Source: Myxococcaceae bacterium (lineage in GTDB: Bacteria; Myxococcota; Myxococcia; Myxococcales; Myxococcaceae). From it: a stretch of 46,829 nt of DNA. Positions 33,342 to 44,798 of this stretch are shown piece by piece; positions within the stretch are counted from its first letter, which is position 1, and each line of letters opens with the position of its first letter. A program made the position numbers and the translations under genes. Location: positions 1-46,829 of the forward strand of contig JAFGNZ010000220.1 of assembly GCA_016926755.1 (NCBI GenBank), given 5' to 3'. A model generated the notes under the pieces. It saw only the letters and a program-made list of their open reading frames with translations. It was not told the DNA's origin and did no database searches.

Positions 33342-34025
33342 TCACACGCCGCCATCGTGAGCGCCTCCTGGCAAGCCGCCATCCATCTCCGGTACGCCTC
33401 CATCTGGGGGCATGGAAGGAGCAGGTGTTGGTGCTGGGGGAGTGGGAGCCGTGCCAGCATCCTGGAGCTTGCGCCGGATGGAGGGGGGCAGCAAATCCCA
33501 TCTCGGGGGAGAGTCAGTGGAGCCTAGCTTTGATGGCGGTACCGGTACGCCCTTCCCCTCGGGCTCTTCACGGGGAAAGCCATCCGGCTCAATGCCGACG
33601 AGGCGTCTCAGGATGCGGCCATCGGTGCTGATGGCATATCTGGCGCCTCCATCCAAGGGGTAGGCCTTGGGTTGGCAGGAAGAAAAGAAATTGAAAGACA
33701 CGCTCACGAAGATGATGTCTCCCTGACGAATCACTCGATAGAGTTGTGCCTCCTGGCGGTCCAGGCAATCCTGTTCTTGGGTGCCTGGGGGGATGTAATC
33801 ATTCGCAGCAATCATGAGGGCGCGGAGCGTGACGCCATCCAATTGGTACGGGCCGCCTGTTTCCCCGAGCACAATGGGCCTCTGATCACTGAAATCTGGG
33901 AATCTGATGGACGTATCGTTCCCGACCGGCACGGGGGAGGGATGCGGCGAGCGCAAGCATGCAGATAAAGATATCAGCAGCACGAGCCCTCTCCCCAGGC
34001 GACAGGTAAAGCTAGCCTTTTTCAA
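33342..34025 (-). CDS. Pro-rich lipoprotein of unknown function
   Basis: About 227 residues from a TTG at 34025 (GAGG 8 bases upstream), giving a good signal peptide (KKASFTCRLGRGLVLLISLS) and lipobox LSAC (Cys23). An ATG five codons earlier (34040) is the alternative. Residues 30-150 form a compact domain (TSIRFPDFSDQRPIVLG, LDGVTLRALMIAANDYIPPG, FNFFSSC); the rest is a Pro/Gly/Asp-rich tail (PTPPAPTPAPSMPPDGG) probably in the periplasm. It overlaps the end of the upstream JAMM-like lipoprotein gene, so the two form a translationally coupled pair and may interact. The pair is visibly AT-richer than its neighbours. No family was recognised. Confidence 0.75.
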   Translation of the reverse strand: MKKASFTCRLGRGLVLLISLSACLRSPHPSPVPVGNDTSIRFPDFSDQRPIVLGETGGPYQLDGVTLRALMIAANDYIPPGTQEQDCLDRQEAQLYRVIRQGDIIFVSVSFNFFSSCQPKAYPLDGGARYAISTDGRILRRLVGIEPDGFPREEPEGKGVPVPPSKLGSTDSPPRWDLLPPSIRRKLQDAGTAPTPPAPTPAPSMPPDGGVPEMDGGLPGGAHDGGV

Positions 34026-34605
34026 GGAAGAACCCTCCATTGGCGAGGAGTCTGACGAAACCCACTCGTTCCATGCGCCAGTCGTCTCGCTCGCGGATCC
34101 ATTTCAGCATCTCAGCCGTCGCTGGGATGAACTCAAAGAAGCCATTATCATAATCGGAGAGTCTGTCCTCGAACGGGTGGTTGTGAAGCGCGAAGATGTA
34201 TTTGAGACTGGCGGGAGGGTAGCGCGGGTCGTCGACGAACGGAGGAAGGTTACAGGTCTTCCTATCTCCAAGATTCGGCCTGGCCTGATCCGTCAGCATG
34301 CTCATTTCGTACTTGTGGTCTGGCGTGTAGTACAGCCAGGCGCAGTACTCGCTGGAGATGCGCCAGCGCAGCTGAAAATCCTGCCCCCCTGGACGGCCCG
34401 CAGTTGCGTTGGGCTTGGAGAGGATCACTGGACACGCAGCGAGCAACGCGTCCGAGTATGAGTCGAACGGCCCGAAGCCGGGCATCGGGCCTGGGAGCCT
34501 GTCGAGGAACGGCTCGCCGGGGCCGGGGCGCACCACGCCCGGGATGGGCTTGGAGGGTGAACACCCCCAGCCCATGAGCAGCAGGAACAGCAAGCATCGG
34601 CGCAT
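34012..34605 (-). CDS. Lipoprotein with JAMM/JAB-like metalloprotease motif
   Basis: About 197 residues from ATG 34605 (GTG 34617 is possible). A short signal peptide MRRCLLFLLLMGWGC gives a candidate lipid-attached Cys15, though the box is atypical. The mature domain contains FALHNHPFEDRLSDYD, which fits the HxHP...SxxD zinc signature of JAMM/MPN-fold peptidases (His141, His143, Ser150, Asp153), with upstream Glu residues (around 86 and 100) as possible catalytic acids. JAMM domains normally cleave isopeptide or peptide bonds and occur in polymorphic toxin systems; a secreted lipoprotein form is unusual. It lies 27 bp after fabH and overlaps the next lipoprotein gene. The region has lower GC than its surroundings. 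The motif is visible; the function is inference. Confidence 0.65.
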   Translation of the reverse strand: MRRCLLFLLLMGWGCSPSKPIPGVVRPGPGEPFLDRLPGPMPGFGPFDSYSDALLAACPVILSKPNATAGRPGGQDFQLRWRISSEYCAWLYYTPDHKYEMSMLTDQARPNLGDRKTCNLPPFVDDPRYPPASLKYIFALHNHPFEDRLSDYDNGFFEFIPATAEMLKWIRERDDWRMERVGFVRLLANGGFFLEKG

Positions 34606-34632
34606 GCGCTCTTGCACCCGGGGAGCCGGCGC

Positions 34633-35706
34633 TCACTCGCGCATCAGCGCGGCGCCCCAGTGGAACCCGGCGCCCAGGCCCACGAAGCACACCAGGTCTC
34701 CGGCCTTCACCTTGCCGCTCTTGCGGCACTCGTCGTAGGCGATGGGGATCGTCGCCGCGGTGGTGTTCCCGTAGCGCTGGATGTTGTTGTAGACGCGCTC
34801 GTCCGGCAGCTTGAGCGCCTTCTGCACCGCCTCGTTGATGCGCAGGTTGGCCTGGTGGGCGATCAGCAGCTGGATGTCCTCCACCGTGACGCCGACCTTC
34901 TGGCAGACCTCGTGGACCGCCTCCGGCATCTTCGACACGGCCATCTTGAACACCGTGCGCCCGTCCATTGACGGGACATAGCGGGCCTCCTTGATGTGCG
35001 TGTCGCCCCCCACGTACGGGCGGTAGGCGAAGCCGGCGGACGCGACATAGAGGCTCTCCGCCTTGCTCCCATCCGAGTGCAGGGCGAACCCCAGCAGGCC
35101 CCGCTCCGGGTTGTCCGTGGGCCCCAGCACCAGCGCGCCCGCCGCGTCGCCGAACAGCGAGGTCCGGTCGCGGAACTTCGTGTTGAACTCGATCTCCTCC
35201 CGGGGGACCTCGCCCTGGGCCTTGCCGGTGATGACGTCGAACGCCTGCTTCGACCAGGGCATGAAGCCGGTGTGGACCTCGGCGCCCACGAAGAGGATGC
35301 GCCTGGCGACGCCCGAGCGGATCAGCGCATCACAGACCTGCAGGCCGTAGATGAACCCGCTGCACTGCTGGCGGATGTCCAGCGCCGGCACGTTGCTCAT
35401 CCCCAGCTTCGCCTGGAGCAGGCCGCCGCAGCCCGGGAAGTAGTAGTCCGGCGTCATCGTCGCGAAGACGATGTAGTCGATCTCGTCCTGGGAGATCTTC
35501 GCGTCCTCCAGCGCCTTGCGCGCCGCCCGCACGCCGAGCTCGCTGGTGGTGGTCCCCTCCTCGACGAAGTACCGCTGCTCGATCCCGGTGCGCTCTCGGA
35601 TCCACTCATCCGAGGTGTCACAGATCTTCGACAGCGCCTCGTTCTTGACGCAGTGCTCCCCGACGACGAAACCGCTTCCTAGGACTCGAGTGAAGGCAGT
35701 GGGCAT
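34633..35706 (-). CDS. fabH: 3-oxoacyl-ACP synthase III (FabH) family thiolase-fold enzyme
   Basis: 357 residues with the FabH catalytic triad: Cys115 in QQCSGF, His284 in IAHQANLRI, Asn314 in YGNTTAATIP, plus the GDAAGALVL block and a typical N-terminus (SDEWIRERTGI). It condenses an acyl-CoA with malonyl-ACP to start fatty acid chains; with iso-branched primers in myxobacteria this would be isovaleryl-CoA (established for the group, not visible here). At 357 residues it is longer than E. coli FabH (317) because of an insert around 155-180. AAGGAG lies 5 bases before the ATG. It is 63 bp downstream of mtnP, away from any fab gene cluster, so it may be a specialised paralogue serving a particular acyl product. 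Confidence 0.9.
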   Translation of the reverse strand: MPTAFTRVLGSGFVVGEHCVKNEALSKICDTSDEWIRERTGIEQRYFVEEGTTTSELGVRAARKALEDAKISQDEIDYIVFATMTPDYYFPGCGGLLQAKLGMSNVPALDIRQQCSGFIYGLQVCDALIRSGVARRILFVGAEVHTGFMPWSKQAFDVITGKAQGEVPREEIEFNTKFRDRTSLFGDAAGALVLGPTDNPERGLLGFALHSDGSKAESLYVASAGFAYRPYVGGDTHIKEARYVPSMDGRTVFKMAVSKMPEAVHEVCQKVGVTVEDIQLLIAHQANLRINEAVQKALKLPDERVYNNIQRYGNTTAATIPIAYDECRKSGKVKAGDLVCFVGLGAGFHWGAALMRE

Positions 35707-35769
35707 GGTTCTCCTTGACGGCCCGCTGCTTTATTCGTCCCGCGCCAGGGGAGCAAGTACCCGGGACGT

Positions 35770-36654
35770 TCAGCGCCGCAGCACGCGCCCCGCCACGGCC
35801 TCCAGGCGCTGCAGGACGGCGGGCTCCCTCGCCTCGGGGGCGGTGATGAGGGCGGTGTCCAGGCACGTCTGGCAGCCGTGCTTGCAAGGGCCCTGCTGCC
35901 CGCCCAGCCGGGGCACCACGCGCTTGATGAGGGCGCGCGCCTTGTCGGCGTTGGCCAGGAGGACGGAGACGACCTGCTCCACGGTGACGGCGTCGTGGCC
36001 CGGGTGCCAGCAGTCGAAGTCCGTCACCATGGCCACCGTCGCGTAGCAGATCTCCGCCTCTCGGGCGAGCTTGGCCTCGGGCATGTTCGTCATGCCGATC
36101 ACGTCACACTTCCAGCTCCGGTACAGCTCGCTCTCGGCGAGCGAGGAGAACTGGGGCCCCTCCATGACGAGGTAGGTACCGCCGCGGCGCAGCGTGATGT
36201 CCATGCCCTCGCCGGCCGCCATCACCGCGTCGCCCATGCGCTTGCAGACGGGGTGCGCCATGGAGACGTGGGCCACGCAGCCGGTGCCGAAGAAGCTCTT
36301 CTGCCGGGCGAAGGTCCGGTCGATGAACTGGTCCACCACGACGAAGGTGCCGGGGGGCAGGTCCTCGCGCAGGCTGCCCACCGCCGACAGCGAGAGGATG
36401 TCCGTGACGCCGCTGCGCTTGAGCGCGTCGATGTTGGCACGGAAGTTCAGCTCCGAGGGGGGGAGCCGGTGCCCGCGGCCATGGCGGGGGAGGAACACCA
36501 CCTGCTGGCCCTCGAACATGCCGAAGCACAGCTCGTCCGAGGGCTCACCGAAGGGCGATGACACCTTGCGCCAGGAGACGTCCGTCAGGCCATCCATCTG
36601 GTAGAGGCCGCTGCCGCCGATGATGCCGATGACGGGCTTGGAGGGGTTCGACAT
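35770..36654 (-). CDS. mtnP: 5'-methylthioadenosine phosphorylase MtnP
   Basis: Phosphorolysis of 5'-methylthioadenosine to adenine and 5-methylthioribose-1-phosphate, the substrate of MtnA. The 294 residues show the PNP/MTAP family II pattern: IGIIGGSGLY near the N-terminus, FLPRHGRGHRLPPSELNFRA, LSAVGSL, the VVVDQFIDRT block, GGTYLVMEGPQFSSLAES, and VIGMTNMPEAKLAREAEICYA, followed by TDFDCWH. The His-rich PRHGRGH and the MEGPQFSS motifs favour MTAP over inosine phosphorylase. The C-terminal 40 residues carry several Cys (CKHGCQTC). It is divergent from the permease at 36931 and first in the minus-strand run that includes mtnA. Confidence 0.95.
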   Translation of the reverse strand: MSNPSKPVIGIIGGSGLYQMDGLTDVSWRKVSSPFGEPSDELCFGMFEGQQVVFLPRHGRGHRLPPSELNFRANIDALKRSGVTDILSLSAVGSLREDLPPGTFVVVDQFIDRTFARQKSFFGTGCVAHVSMAHPVCKRMGDAVMAAGEGMDITLRRGGTYLVMEGPQFSSLAESELYRSWKCDVIGMTNMPEAKLAREAEICYATVAMVTDFDCWHPGHDAVTVEQVVSVLLANADKARALIKRVVPRLGGQQGPCKHGCQTCLDTALITAPEAREPAVLQRLEAVAGRVLRR

Positions 36655-36868
36655 GGGGGGCTCCGGGGCGTGAAGGTGAGCGGTTCAGGGCGACAGTCTT
36701 TCCCCCACGCCGCGCAGAGGCAACAGCGAAGGCGCGGCCAGGGCGGGAGTCCTGCAGGGAAAGTACTTCATCCCTCCCACGCATGGCTGCCCGCACACGC
36801 GCCGAGCAGCCCTCCGCGAGGCATTCCATCTCGAGCAGTGCGGGCGTGCTGGACGAAAGGGGAGGTCC

Positions 36869-36884
36869 GGGACAAGCTTGCCCC
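36869..36884. promoter_or_regulatory. Imperfect palindrome upstream of the AmpG-like gene
   Basis: GGGACAAGCTTGCCCC is a 16-bp inverted repeat with one mismatch pair, centred on AAGCTT, in the 276-bp divergent region (36655-36930) between mtnP and the permease gene; the centre is about 55 bp before the ATG. It may be an operator for either gene. I see no riboswitch or other feature in the rest of this gap. Confidence 0.3.
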
Positions 36885-36930
36885 CTTCTCCTCCCAAGGC
36901 CGCATCGGGGCGGCCGCCATAGGGGCAGTA

Positions 36931-38646
36931 ATGACCGACTCCTCCGCCTCCGCCACTTCAGGTCGTGGCGTGCTCGGCGCCCTGGCTGTCTACTTCGAGC
37001 GCCGCACCCTGGTCATGCTGGCGCTGGGCTTCGCCGCCGGTCTCCCGAACCTGCTCATCTTCGACACGTTGTCGGCGTGGCTGCGCGAGGCGGGGCTGTC
37101 GCTGGAGGTGATTGGCTTCTTCAGCCTGGCGACCCTGGCGTACTCCTTCAAGTTCCTCTGGGCGCCGCTGGTGGACAGGACCACGGTCCCGGGCCTCACC
37201 CGGCTGCTCGGGCACCGGCGATCCTGGATGCTCCTCTGCCAGGTGTTGATCATCCTGGGGCTCTGGCTCGTGGCGGGAACGGACCCCGCCTCCCATCTCG
37301 GGCTGATGGCTCTCTTCGCGGTCTTCGTCGGCTTCTCCTCGGCGACCCAGGACATCGTCGTCGACGCCTGGCGGATCGAGTCGGCCGAGGATACGCGGCA
37401 GGGCGCGCTGGCCGCTGCCTACCAGTGGGGCTATCGCATCGCCATGATCGTCGCGGGCGCTGTCCCGCTGCTCCTGGCGGAGAGCTACGGCTGGTCCTTC
37501 TCCTACGCGACCATGGCGGCGCTCATGGGCGTGGGCGTGCTGGCGGTCGTGTTTGCCCCTCGGGAGGCGCAGCACCAGCTCCGACCCATCCACGTCCAGG
37601 ATGTGCGTGAGCAGCCGGTGCTCGAGGTTTTGGAGTGGTTCGTCCGCCTGGGGCTGTTCGCGCTGGGCGCCCTGGTGCTTGGCTCGGGGCTCTCTGGCAA
37701 CGCCTCGCTCCTGGCGAGAGCCCTGGGCGCCTTGGGGCTCGACGCGGCGGGCCAGGAGCTCGCGGCCCTGTGGACGGCCAGGCCCTGGGGCGTCTGGCTC
37801 CAGCTGATGGGGGTCCTGGCGGGCGGCGGCTTCATCTACCTGGCCGCGCGCCCGATCCCCGGAGCCCCCACTCGACCCGGCGTCTATCTCGGCAAGGCGC
37901 TGGGCGAGCCGCTGGCGAACTTCTTCTCCCGCTTCGGCAAGACCGCGGGCCTGATCCTGGCGCTGATCTGCGTCTACCGCCTGTCGGACTTCGTCCTCAA
38001 CATCATGAACCCCTTCTACCTGGACATGGCCTTCACCAAGACGGAGATCGCCGAGGTGCGCAAGGTGTACGGGGTGATCATGTCCATGCTGGGGGTGTTC
38101 CTCGGCGGCTTCGCCATCGCCAGGTGGGGGCTGATGAGGCCGCTGATCGTCGGAGCCTTCTCCGGACCCATCACCAACCTGATCTTCGTCTGGCTCGCCA
38201 CCCGGGGGCATGACGTGGGTGCCCTGGTCGTGGCCATCAGCGTGGACAACCTGGCCTCTGGCTTCTCGGGCACCTGCTTGATCGCCTACATGTCCAGCCT
38301 GACGAGCGCCGGCTTCACCGCGACCCAGTACGCCCTGTTCTCTTCGCTCTACGCGCTGCCCGGGAAGCTGATCGCCTCCCAATCCGGACGAATCGTCGAG
38401 AGCGCCGCGCGCTCCGCCGAGGAGGGTGGCCTGTTCGCGCCGCTGGCGGACCTCTTCGGTGGCATGTCCGCGGATGCCTTCGTCCAGGGCGCCGCGGCGA
38501 CCCAGGTGAAGCCGGCCTCCCTCGGGGCGGGCTATGCCGTCTTCTTCATCTACTCCTGCCTGGTGGGGGTCGCTGCGATCGTCCTGTCCCTGATGATCGC
38601 CCGGCGCCAGCAGGGAGAGGAGGCTGTAGCAGGCCCCACGCGCTAG
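36931..38646 (+). CDS. AmpG-like muropeptide permease (MFS)
   Basis: 571 residues with about 12-14 membrane segments. The N-terminus shows the AmpG pattern: a LGFAAGLPNLLIFDTLSAWL segment, then EVIGFFSLATLAYSFKFLWA and PLVDR, then TQDIVVDAWRIES. AmpG imports GlcNAc-anhydroMurNAc peptides from the periplasm during wall recycling. It is longer than E. coli AmpG (491 residues), mainly through a segment around 200-330. ATG 36931 was chosen because it begins a normal cytoplasmic tail before TM1; the longer frame from 36670 adds 87 residues unlike a membrane protein. Other family members carry acetyl-CoA or siderophores, so the muropeptide substrate is likely but not certain. A hairpin follows the stop. 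Confidence 0.85.
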   Translation: MTDSSASATSGRGVLGALAVYFERRTLVMLALGFAAGLPNLLIFDTLSAWLREAGLSLEVIGFFSLATLAYSFKFLWAPLVDRTTVPGLTRLLGHRRSWMLLCQVLIILGLWLVAGTDPASHLGLMALFAVFVGFSSATQDIVVDAWRIESAEDTRQGALAAAYQWGYRIAMIVAGAVPLLLAESYGWSFSYATMAALMGVGVLAVVFAPREAQHQLRPIHVQDVREQPVLEVLEWFVRLGLFALGALVLGSGLSGNASLLARALGALGLDAAGQELAALWTARPWGVWLQLMGVLAGGGFIYLAARPIPGAPTRPGVYLGKALGEPLANFFSRFGKTAGLILALICVYRLSDFVLNIMNPFYLDMAFTKTEIAEVRKVYGVIMSMLGVFLGGFAIARWGLMRPLIVGAFSGPITNLIFVWLATRGHDVGALVVAISVDNLASGFSGTCLIAYMSSLTSAGFTATQYALFSSLYALPGKLIASQSGRIVESAARSAEEGGLFAPLADLFGGMSADAFVQGAAATQVKPASLGAGYAVFFIYSCLVGVAAIVLSLMIARRQQGEEAVAGPTR

Positions 38647-38650
38647 CGCG

Positions 38651-38667
38651 ACGCCGCACTGCGGCGT
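38651..38667. terminator. Short hairpin after the AmpG-like gene
   Basis: ACGCCGC-ACT-GCGGCGT is a perfect 7-bp stem with a 3-base loop, starting 5 bp after the permease stop and about 85 bp before the glp operon. There is no T run. It is probably a terminator, or part of the leader of the glp transcript. Confidence 0.5.
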
Positions 38668-38752
38668 GACCTGGGACGTCCTGGAAACTAGCCCCCGCCC
38701 AAGGCTCCCCCTACAGTCGCCGCCCACAGCGCTGCCTACCGAGGGGAGAGGG

Positions 38753-39868
38753 TTGAAGCACGGCATCGAGCTCGAGAAGGTCGGCCGGATCGTCGACGGG
38801 GAGATGCACCTCGCGGACATCCACCTGCGGCTCGAGCCGGGCTCCTTCAACATCCTGCTGGGCCGCACCCGGGCGGGGAAGACGTCGCTCCTGCGGCTGA
38901 TGGCGGGGCTCGACCGGCCTACCTCGGGCGCCATCCGCTTCGGCGGGGAGGACGTGACGCGCTGGGACGTGCGCCGCCGCAACGTGGCGATGGTGTACCA
39001 GCAGTTCGTCAACTACCCCTCGCTCACCGTCTACGAGAACATCGCCTCCCCGCTGCGGCTGGGCGGCAGGCTGAGCCGACAGGAGATCGACCGGCGGGTG
39101 CGGGACACGGCCGCGACGCTCCGGTTGGAGCCTTTCCTCGAGCGGCTCCCAGCGGAGCTGAGCGGTGGGCAGCAGCAGCGCACGGCCATGGCGCGCGCCC
39201 TGGTGAAGGACGCCTCGCTGTTGCTGCTGGACGAGCCGCTGGCCAACCTGGACTACAAGCTGCGCGAGGAGCTGCGCACGGAGATGCGGCAGATCTTCCG
39301 GGACCGGCCCGCCGTCATCGTCTACGCCACCACCGAGCCCACCGAGGCGCTGCTGCTGGGCGGGCGCACGGCGGTGCTGGACGAGGGGCGGCTCCTGCAG
39401 GTGGGGCCCACGCTGGAGGTCTACCAGTCCCCCATCACCGAGCGCGTGGGTCAGGTCTTCAGCGATCCGCAGATGAGCTTGCTGGAGGTGGAGGTGTCCG
39501 CCACCGAGGCGCGGCTCTCGCCCGAGGTGGCGCTGCCGTTGACCGGACACCTGCGCTCCCTGGCGCCCGGGCGCTACCGGCTGGGCCTGCGCGCCCACCA
39601 CTTGCGGCTCGCGCCCGCCTCCGAGGCGGACGTGCGCATCCCCGCGCGCGTGGAGGTGGAGGAGGTCAGCGGCTCCGAGACGCTCGTCCACGCGACGCAC
39701 GGCCGCCTCTCCCTCACCGCGCAGGTGGAGGGCGTCCACCGGCACCCGTACGGGACCCAGCTGGATCTCTTCGTCTCTCCGTCGCGGGTGTTTGCCTTCA
39801 GCCCGGAGGGGCGCCTGGTGGCCGCTCCTTCCTCCACTGCCCAGGAGGCCGCGCATGGCCCGCATTGA
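38753..39868 (+). CDS. glpS: Glycerol ABC transporter ATPase GlpS-type
   Basis: 371 residues. The nucleotide-binding domain has Walker A GRTRAGKT (37-44), Q-loop Gln83/84 in VYQQF, signature LSGGQ (136-140), Walker B LLLLDE (Glu161) and D-loop ANLD. The H-loop His is replaced: YATTEPTEA (Thr194) stands where YVTHDQ is usual. The C-terminal part (about 235-371) is a TOBE/OB-like regulatory domain. The TTG start at 38753 follows an excellent Shine-Dalgarno (GAGGGGAGAGG), preferred over an upstream GTG at 38666. It is the first gene of a six-gene operon in the order known for rhizobial glpSTPQV. It pairs with GlpT to energise import. Confidence 0.92.
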   Translation: MKHGIELEKVGRIVDGEMHLADIHLRLEPGSFNILLGRTRAGKTSLLRLMAGLDRPTSGAIRFGGEDVTRWDVRRRNVAMVYQQFVNYPSLTVYENIASPLRLGGRLSRQEIDRRVRDTAATLRLEPFLERLPAELSGGQQQRTAMARALVKDASLLLLDEPLANLDYKLREELRTEMRQIFRDRPAVIVYATTEPTEALLLGGRTAVLDEGRLLQVGPTLEVYQSPITERVGQVFSDPQMSLLEVEVSATEARLSPEVALPLTGHLRSLAPGRYRLGLRAHHLRLAPASEADVRIPARVEVEEVSGSETLVHATHGRLSLTAQVEGVHRHPYGTQLDLFVSPSRVFAFSPEGRLVAAPSSTAQEAAHGPH

Positions 39869-40943
39869 GCTGCGCGGCGTGGCCCACGCCTATGGGCCGT
39901 CGCCGACTTCCGACGAGGACTGGGCGGTGCTGCCGCTGGAGCTGATCTGGCAGGACGGCGGCGCCTACGCGCTGTTGGGGCCCTCCGGCTGCGGGAAGAC
40001 GACGCTGCTCAACATCATCTCCGGCCTGCTGCGGCCCACGCGGGGGCAGGTGCTCATCAACGGTGTGGACGTGACGGCGGCCCCGCCCCAGGAGCGCAAC
40101 ATCGCCCAGGTGTTCCAGTTTCCGGTCATCTACGACACGATGACCGTGGCCGAGAACCTGGCCTTCCCGCTGCGCAACCGGGGCGTGAGCCGGGCCGAGA
40201 CGCAGGCGCGGGTGGAGGAGGTGGCCGGGCTGCTGGAGCTCACCGCGGACCTGCGGCGGCGGGCCAGCGGGCTGTCCGCGGACATGCGGCAGCGCATCTC
40301 CCTGGGGCGTGGGTTGGTGCGCAAGGACGTGGCGGCCATCCTCCTGGACGAGCCGCTCACCGTGATCGACCCGCATGTGAAGTGGCTGCTGCGCCGCAAG
40401 CTCAAGCAGGTGCACGAGAGCCTCAAGGTGACGCTCGTCTACGTGACGCACGATCAGGTGGAGGCGCTGACGCTGGCGGACCAGGTGGTGGTGATGAACC
40501 AGGGCCGGGTGGTGCAGGCGGGCACGCCGCAGGAGCTGTTCGAGCGCCCGGCGGACACCTTCGTGGGCTACTTCATCGGCAGCCCGGGGATGAACCTGCT
40601 GCCGTGCTCGGTGGAGGAGGGCGCCGCGGTGGTGGAGGGGCAGCGCGTCCCGCTGCCGCCGGAGGTGTGCGCGCGCGCGAAGGCGGACGGCGGTGAGCTG
40701 CGGCTCGGCATCCGCCCGGAGTTCGTGCGCCGGGTGTCGGAGGGTACGGCCTCCTCGGTGCGGGTGGAGGTGGCGCAGGTGGAGGAGCTGGGGCGCTACC
40801 GAATCGCCACCGCGCGCCTGGGCGCGCAGGTGGTGAAGGTGCGGCTGCCGGAAGAGGAGCGCGTCGCGGCCGGCGAGAGCTGCTGGCTGGAGTTCCCGGC
40901 GCGGTGGACGACGCTTTATGCGGGTGGCCGCGCGGTCTCCTGA
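39855..40943 (+). CDS. glpT: Glycerol ABC transporter ATPase GlpT-type
   Basis: 362 residues, beginning 14 bases inside the end of glpS. Walker A GPSGCGKT (42-49), Walker B AILLDE (Asp165, Glu166) and the H-loop YVTHDQ (His199) are intact, but the signature motif is LSADM (140-144) in place of LSGGQ and the D-loop reads TVID. The same LSADM form is, as I recall, usual in GlpT homologues. A C-terminal TOBE-like domain follows (about 240-362). This subunit supplies the good ATP pocket and the poor signature, the opposite of GlpS. This is the glycerol ABC gene, not the GlpT glycerol-3-phosphate antiporter. The ATG at 39855 has GGAGG about 7 bases upstream. Confidence 0.92.
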   Translation: MARIELRGVAHAYGPSPTSDEDWAVLPLELIWQDGGAYALLGPSGCGKTTLLNIISGLLRPTRGQVLINGVDVTAAPPQERNIAQVFQFPVIYDTMTVAENLAFPLRNRGVSRAETQARVEEVAGLLELTADLRRRASGLSADMRQRISLGRGLVRKDVAAILLDEPLTVIDPHVKWLLRRKLKQVHESLKVTLVYVTHDQVEALTLADQVVVMNQGRVVQAGTPQELFERPADTFVGYFIGSPGMNLLPCSVEEGAAVVEGQRVPLPPEVCARAKADGGELRLGIRPEFVRRVSEGTASSVRVEVAQVEELGRYRIATARLGAQVVKVRLPEEERVAAGESCWLEFPARWTTLYAGGRAVS

Positions 40944-40954
40944 GAGGAGCGGAC

Positions 40955-42621
<1,667 letters not shown>

Positions 42622-42627
42622 GCCGTC

Positions 42628-42906
42628 ATGGACCTCCAATGGATGGCGTGGACGCTGGAGACGGGCGTGTTCTTCGGCGTCATCGCGTCGCTGATCGCCG
42701 CCTATACCGTCTGGGGCGTCGTCTCGCCGTCAACGCCCCGGCGTGGCCTTCTGCCCATGCCTACCACCCGAGGGGATCGCCTCTTCCTCGGGCTGATGGG
42801 CAGCGCGTGGATCAACCTGGCGTGGCTCGGGCTGACCGAAGCCTCGCAGTGGGTCGCCGTAGTGCTGTCGTTGCTGTTCATGCTTGTCATTGGAAGATGG
42901 GGGTAA
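42628..42906 (+). CDS. DUF2160 small membrane protein of the glycerol ABC operon
   Basis: 92 residues with three predicted membrane segments (TGVFFGVIASLIAAYTVWG, GLMGSAWINLAWLGL, WVAVVLSLLFMLVIG). The family is found between glpQ and glpV in glycerol ABC operons of rhizobia and others, and its exact role is not established; a stabilising or accessory subunit is likely. GGGAGG lies about 12 bases before the ATG. The stop is one base before the glpV GTG. Confidence 0.88.
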   Translation: MDLQWMAWTLETGVFFGVIASLIAAYTVWGVVSPSTPRRGLLPMPTTRGDRLFLGLMGSAWINLAWLGLTEASQWVAVVLSLLFMLVIGRWG

Positions 42907-42907
42907 C

Positions 42908-44698
<1,791 letters not shown>

Positions 44699-44713
44699 CG
44701 CCCGGTGCACGGG

Positions 44714-44742
44714 GGCGGCGGGTTCGATTGCCGCCGCCTCCA
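44714..44742 (+). repeat. tmRNA/tRNA 3'-end-like element, copy 2
   Basis: 16 bp after the glpV stop: GGCGGC, loop with TTCGATT, GCCGCC, then GCCTCCA, the form of a T-arm and acceptor 3' end of tmRNA. It shares a perfect 23-nt core (44715-44737) with 156-178 (opposite strand) and the same G in place of the conserved C after the T-loop. No 5' partner is found in the window. It can also fold as a terminator hairpin for glpV, and may be used that way. Confidence 0.4.
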
Positions 44743-44798
44743 GCCCGAGACACCTGAGGAGCCCGAGGGCTGGCGAGGCTTTCCGGTGCCACGGAGTC

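Noticed and set aside
36958-39012. A 684-residue minus-strand frame opposite the permease and glpS
   Set aside because: Gln/Arg/Asp/Gly-rich antisense shadow of a membrane protein gene; no homology seen.
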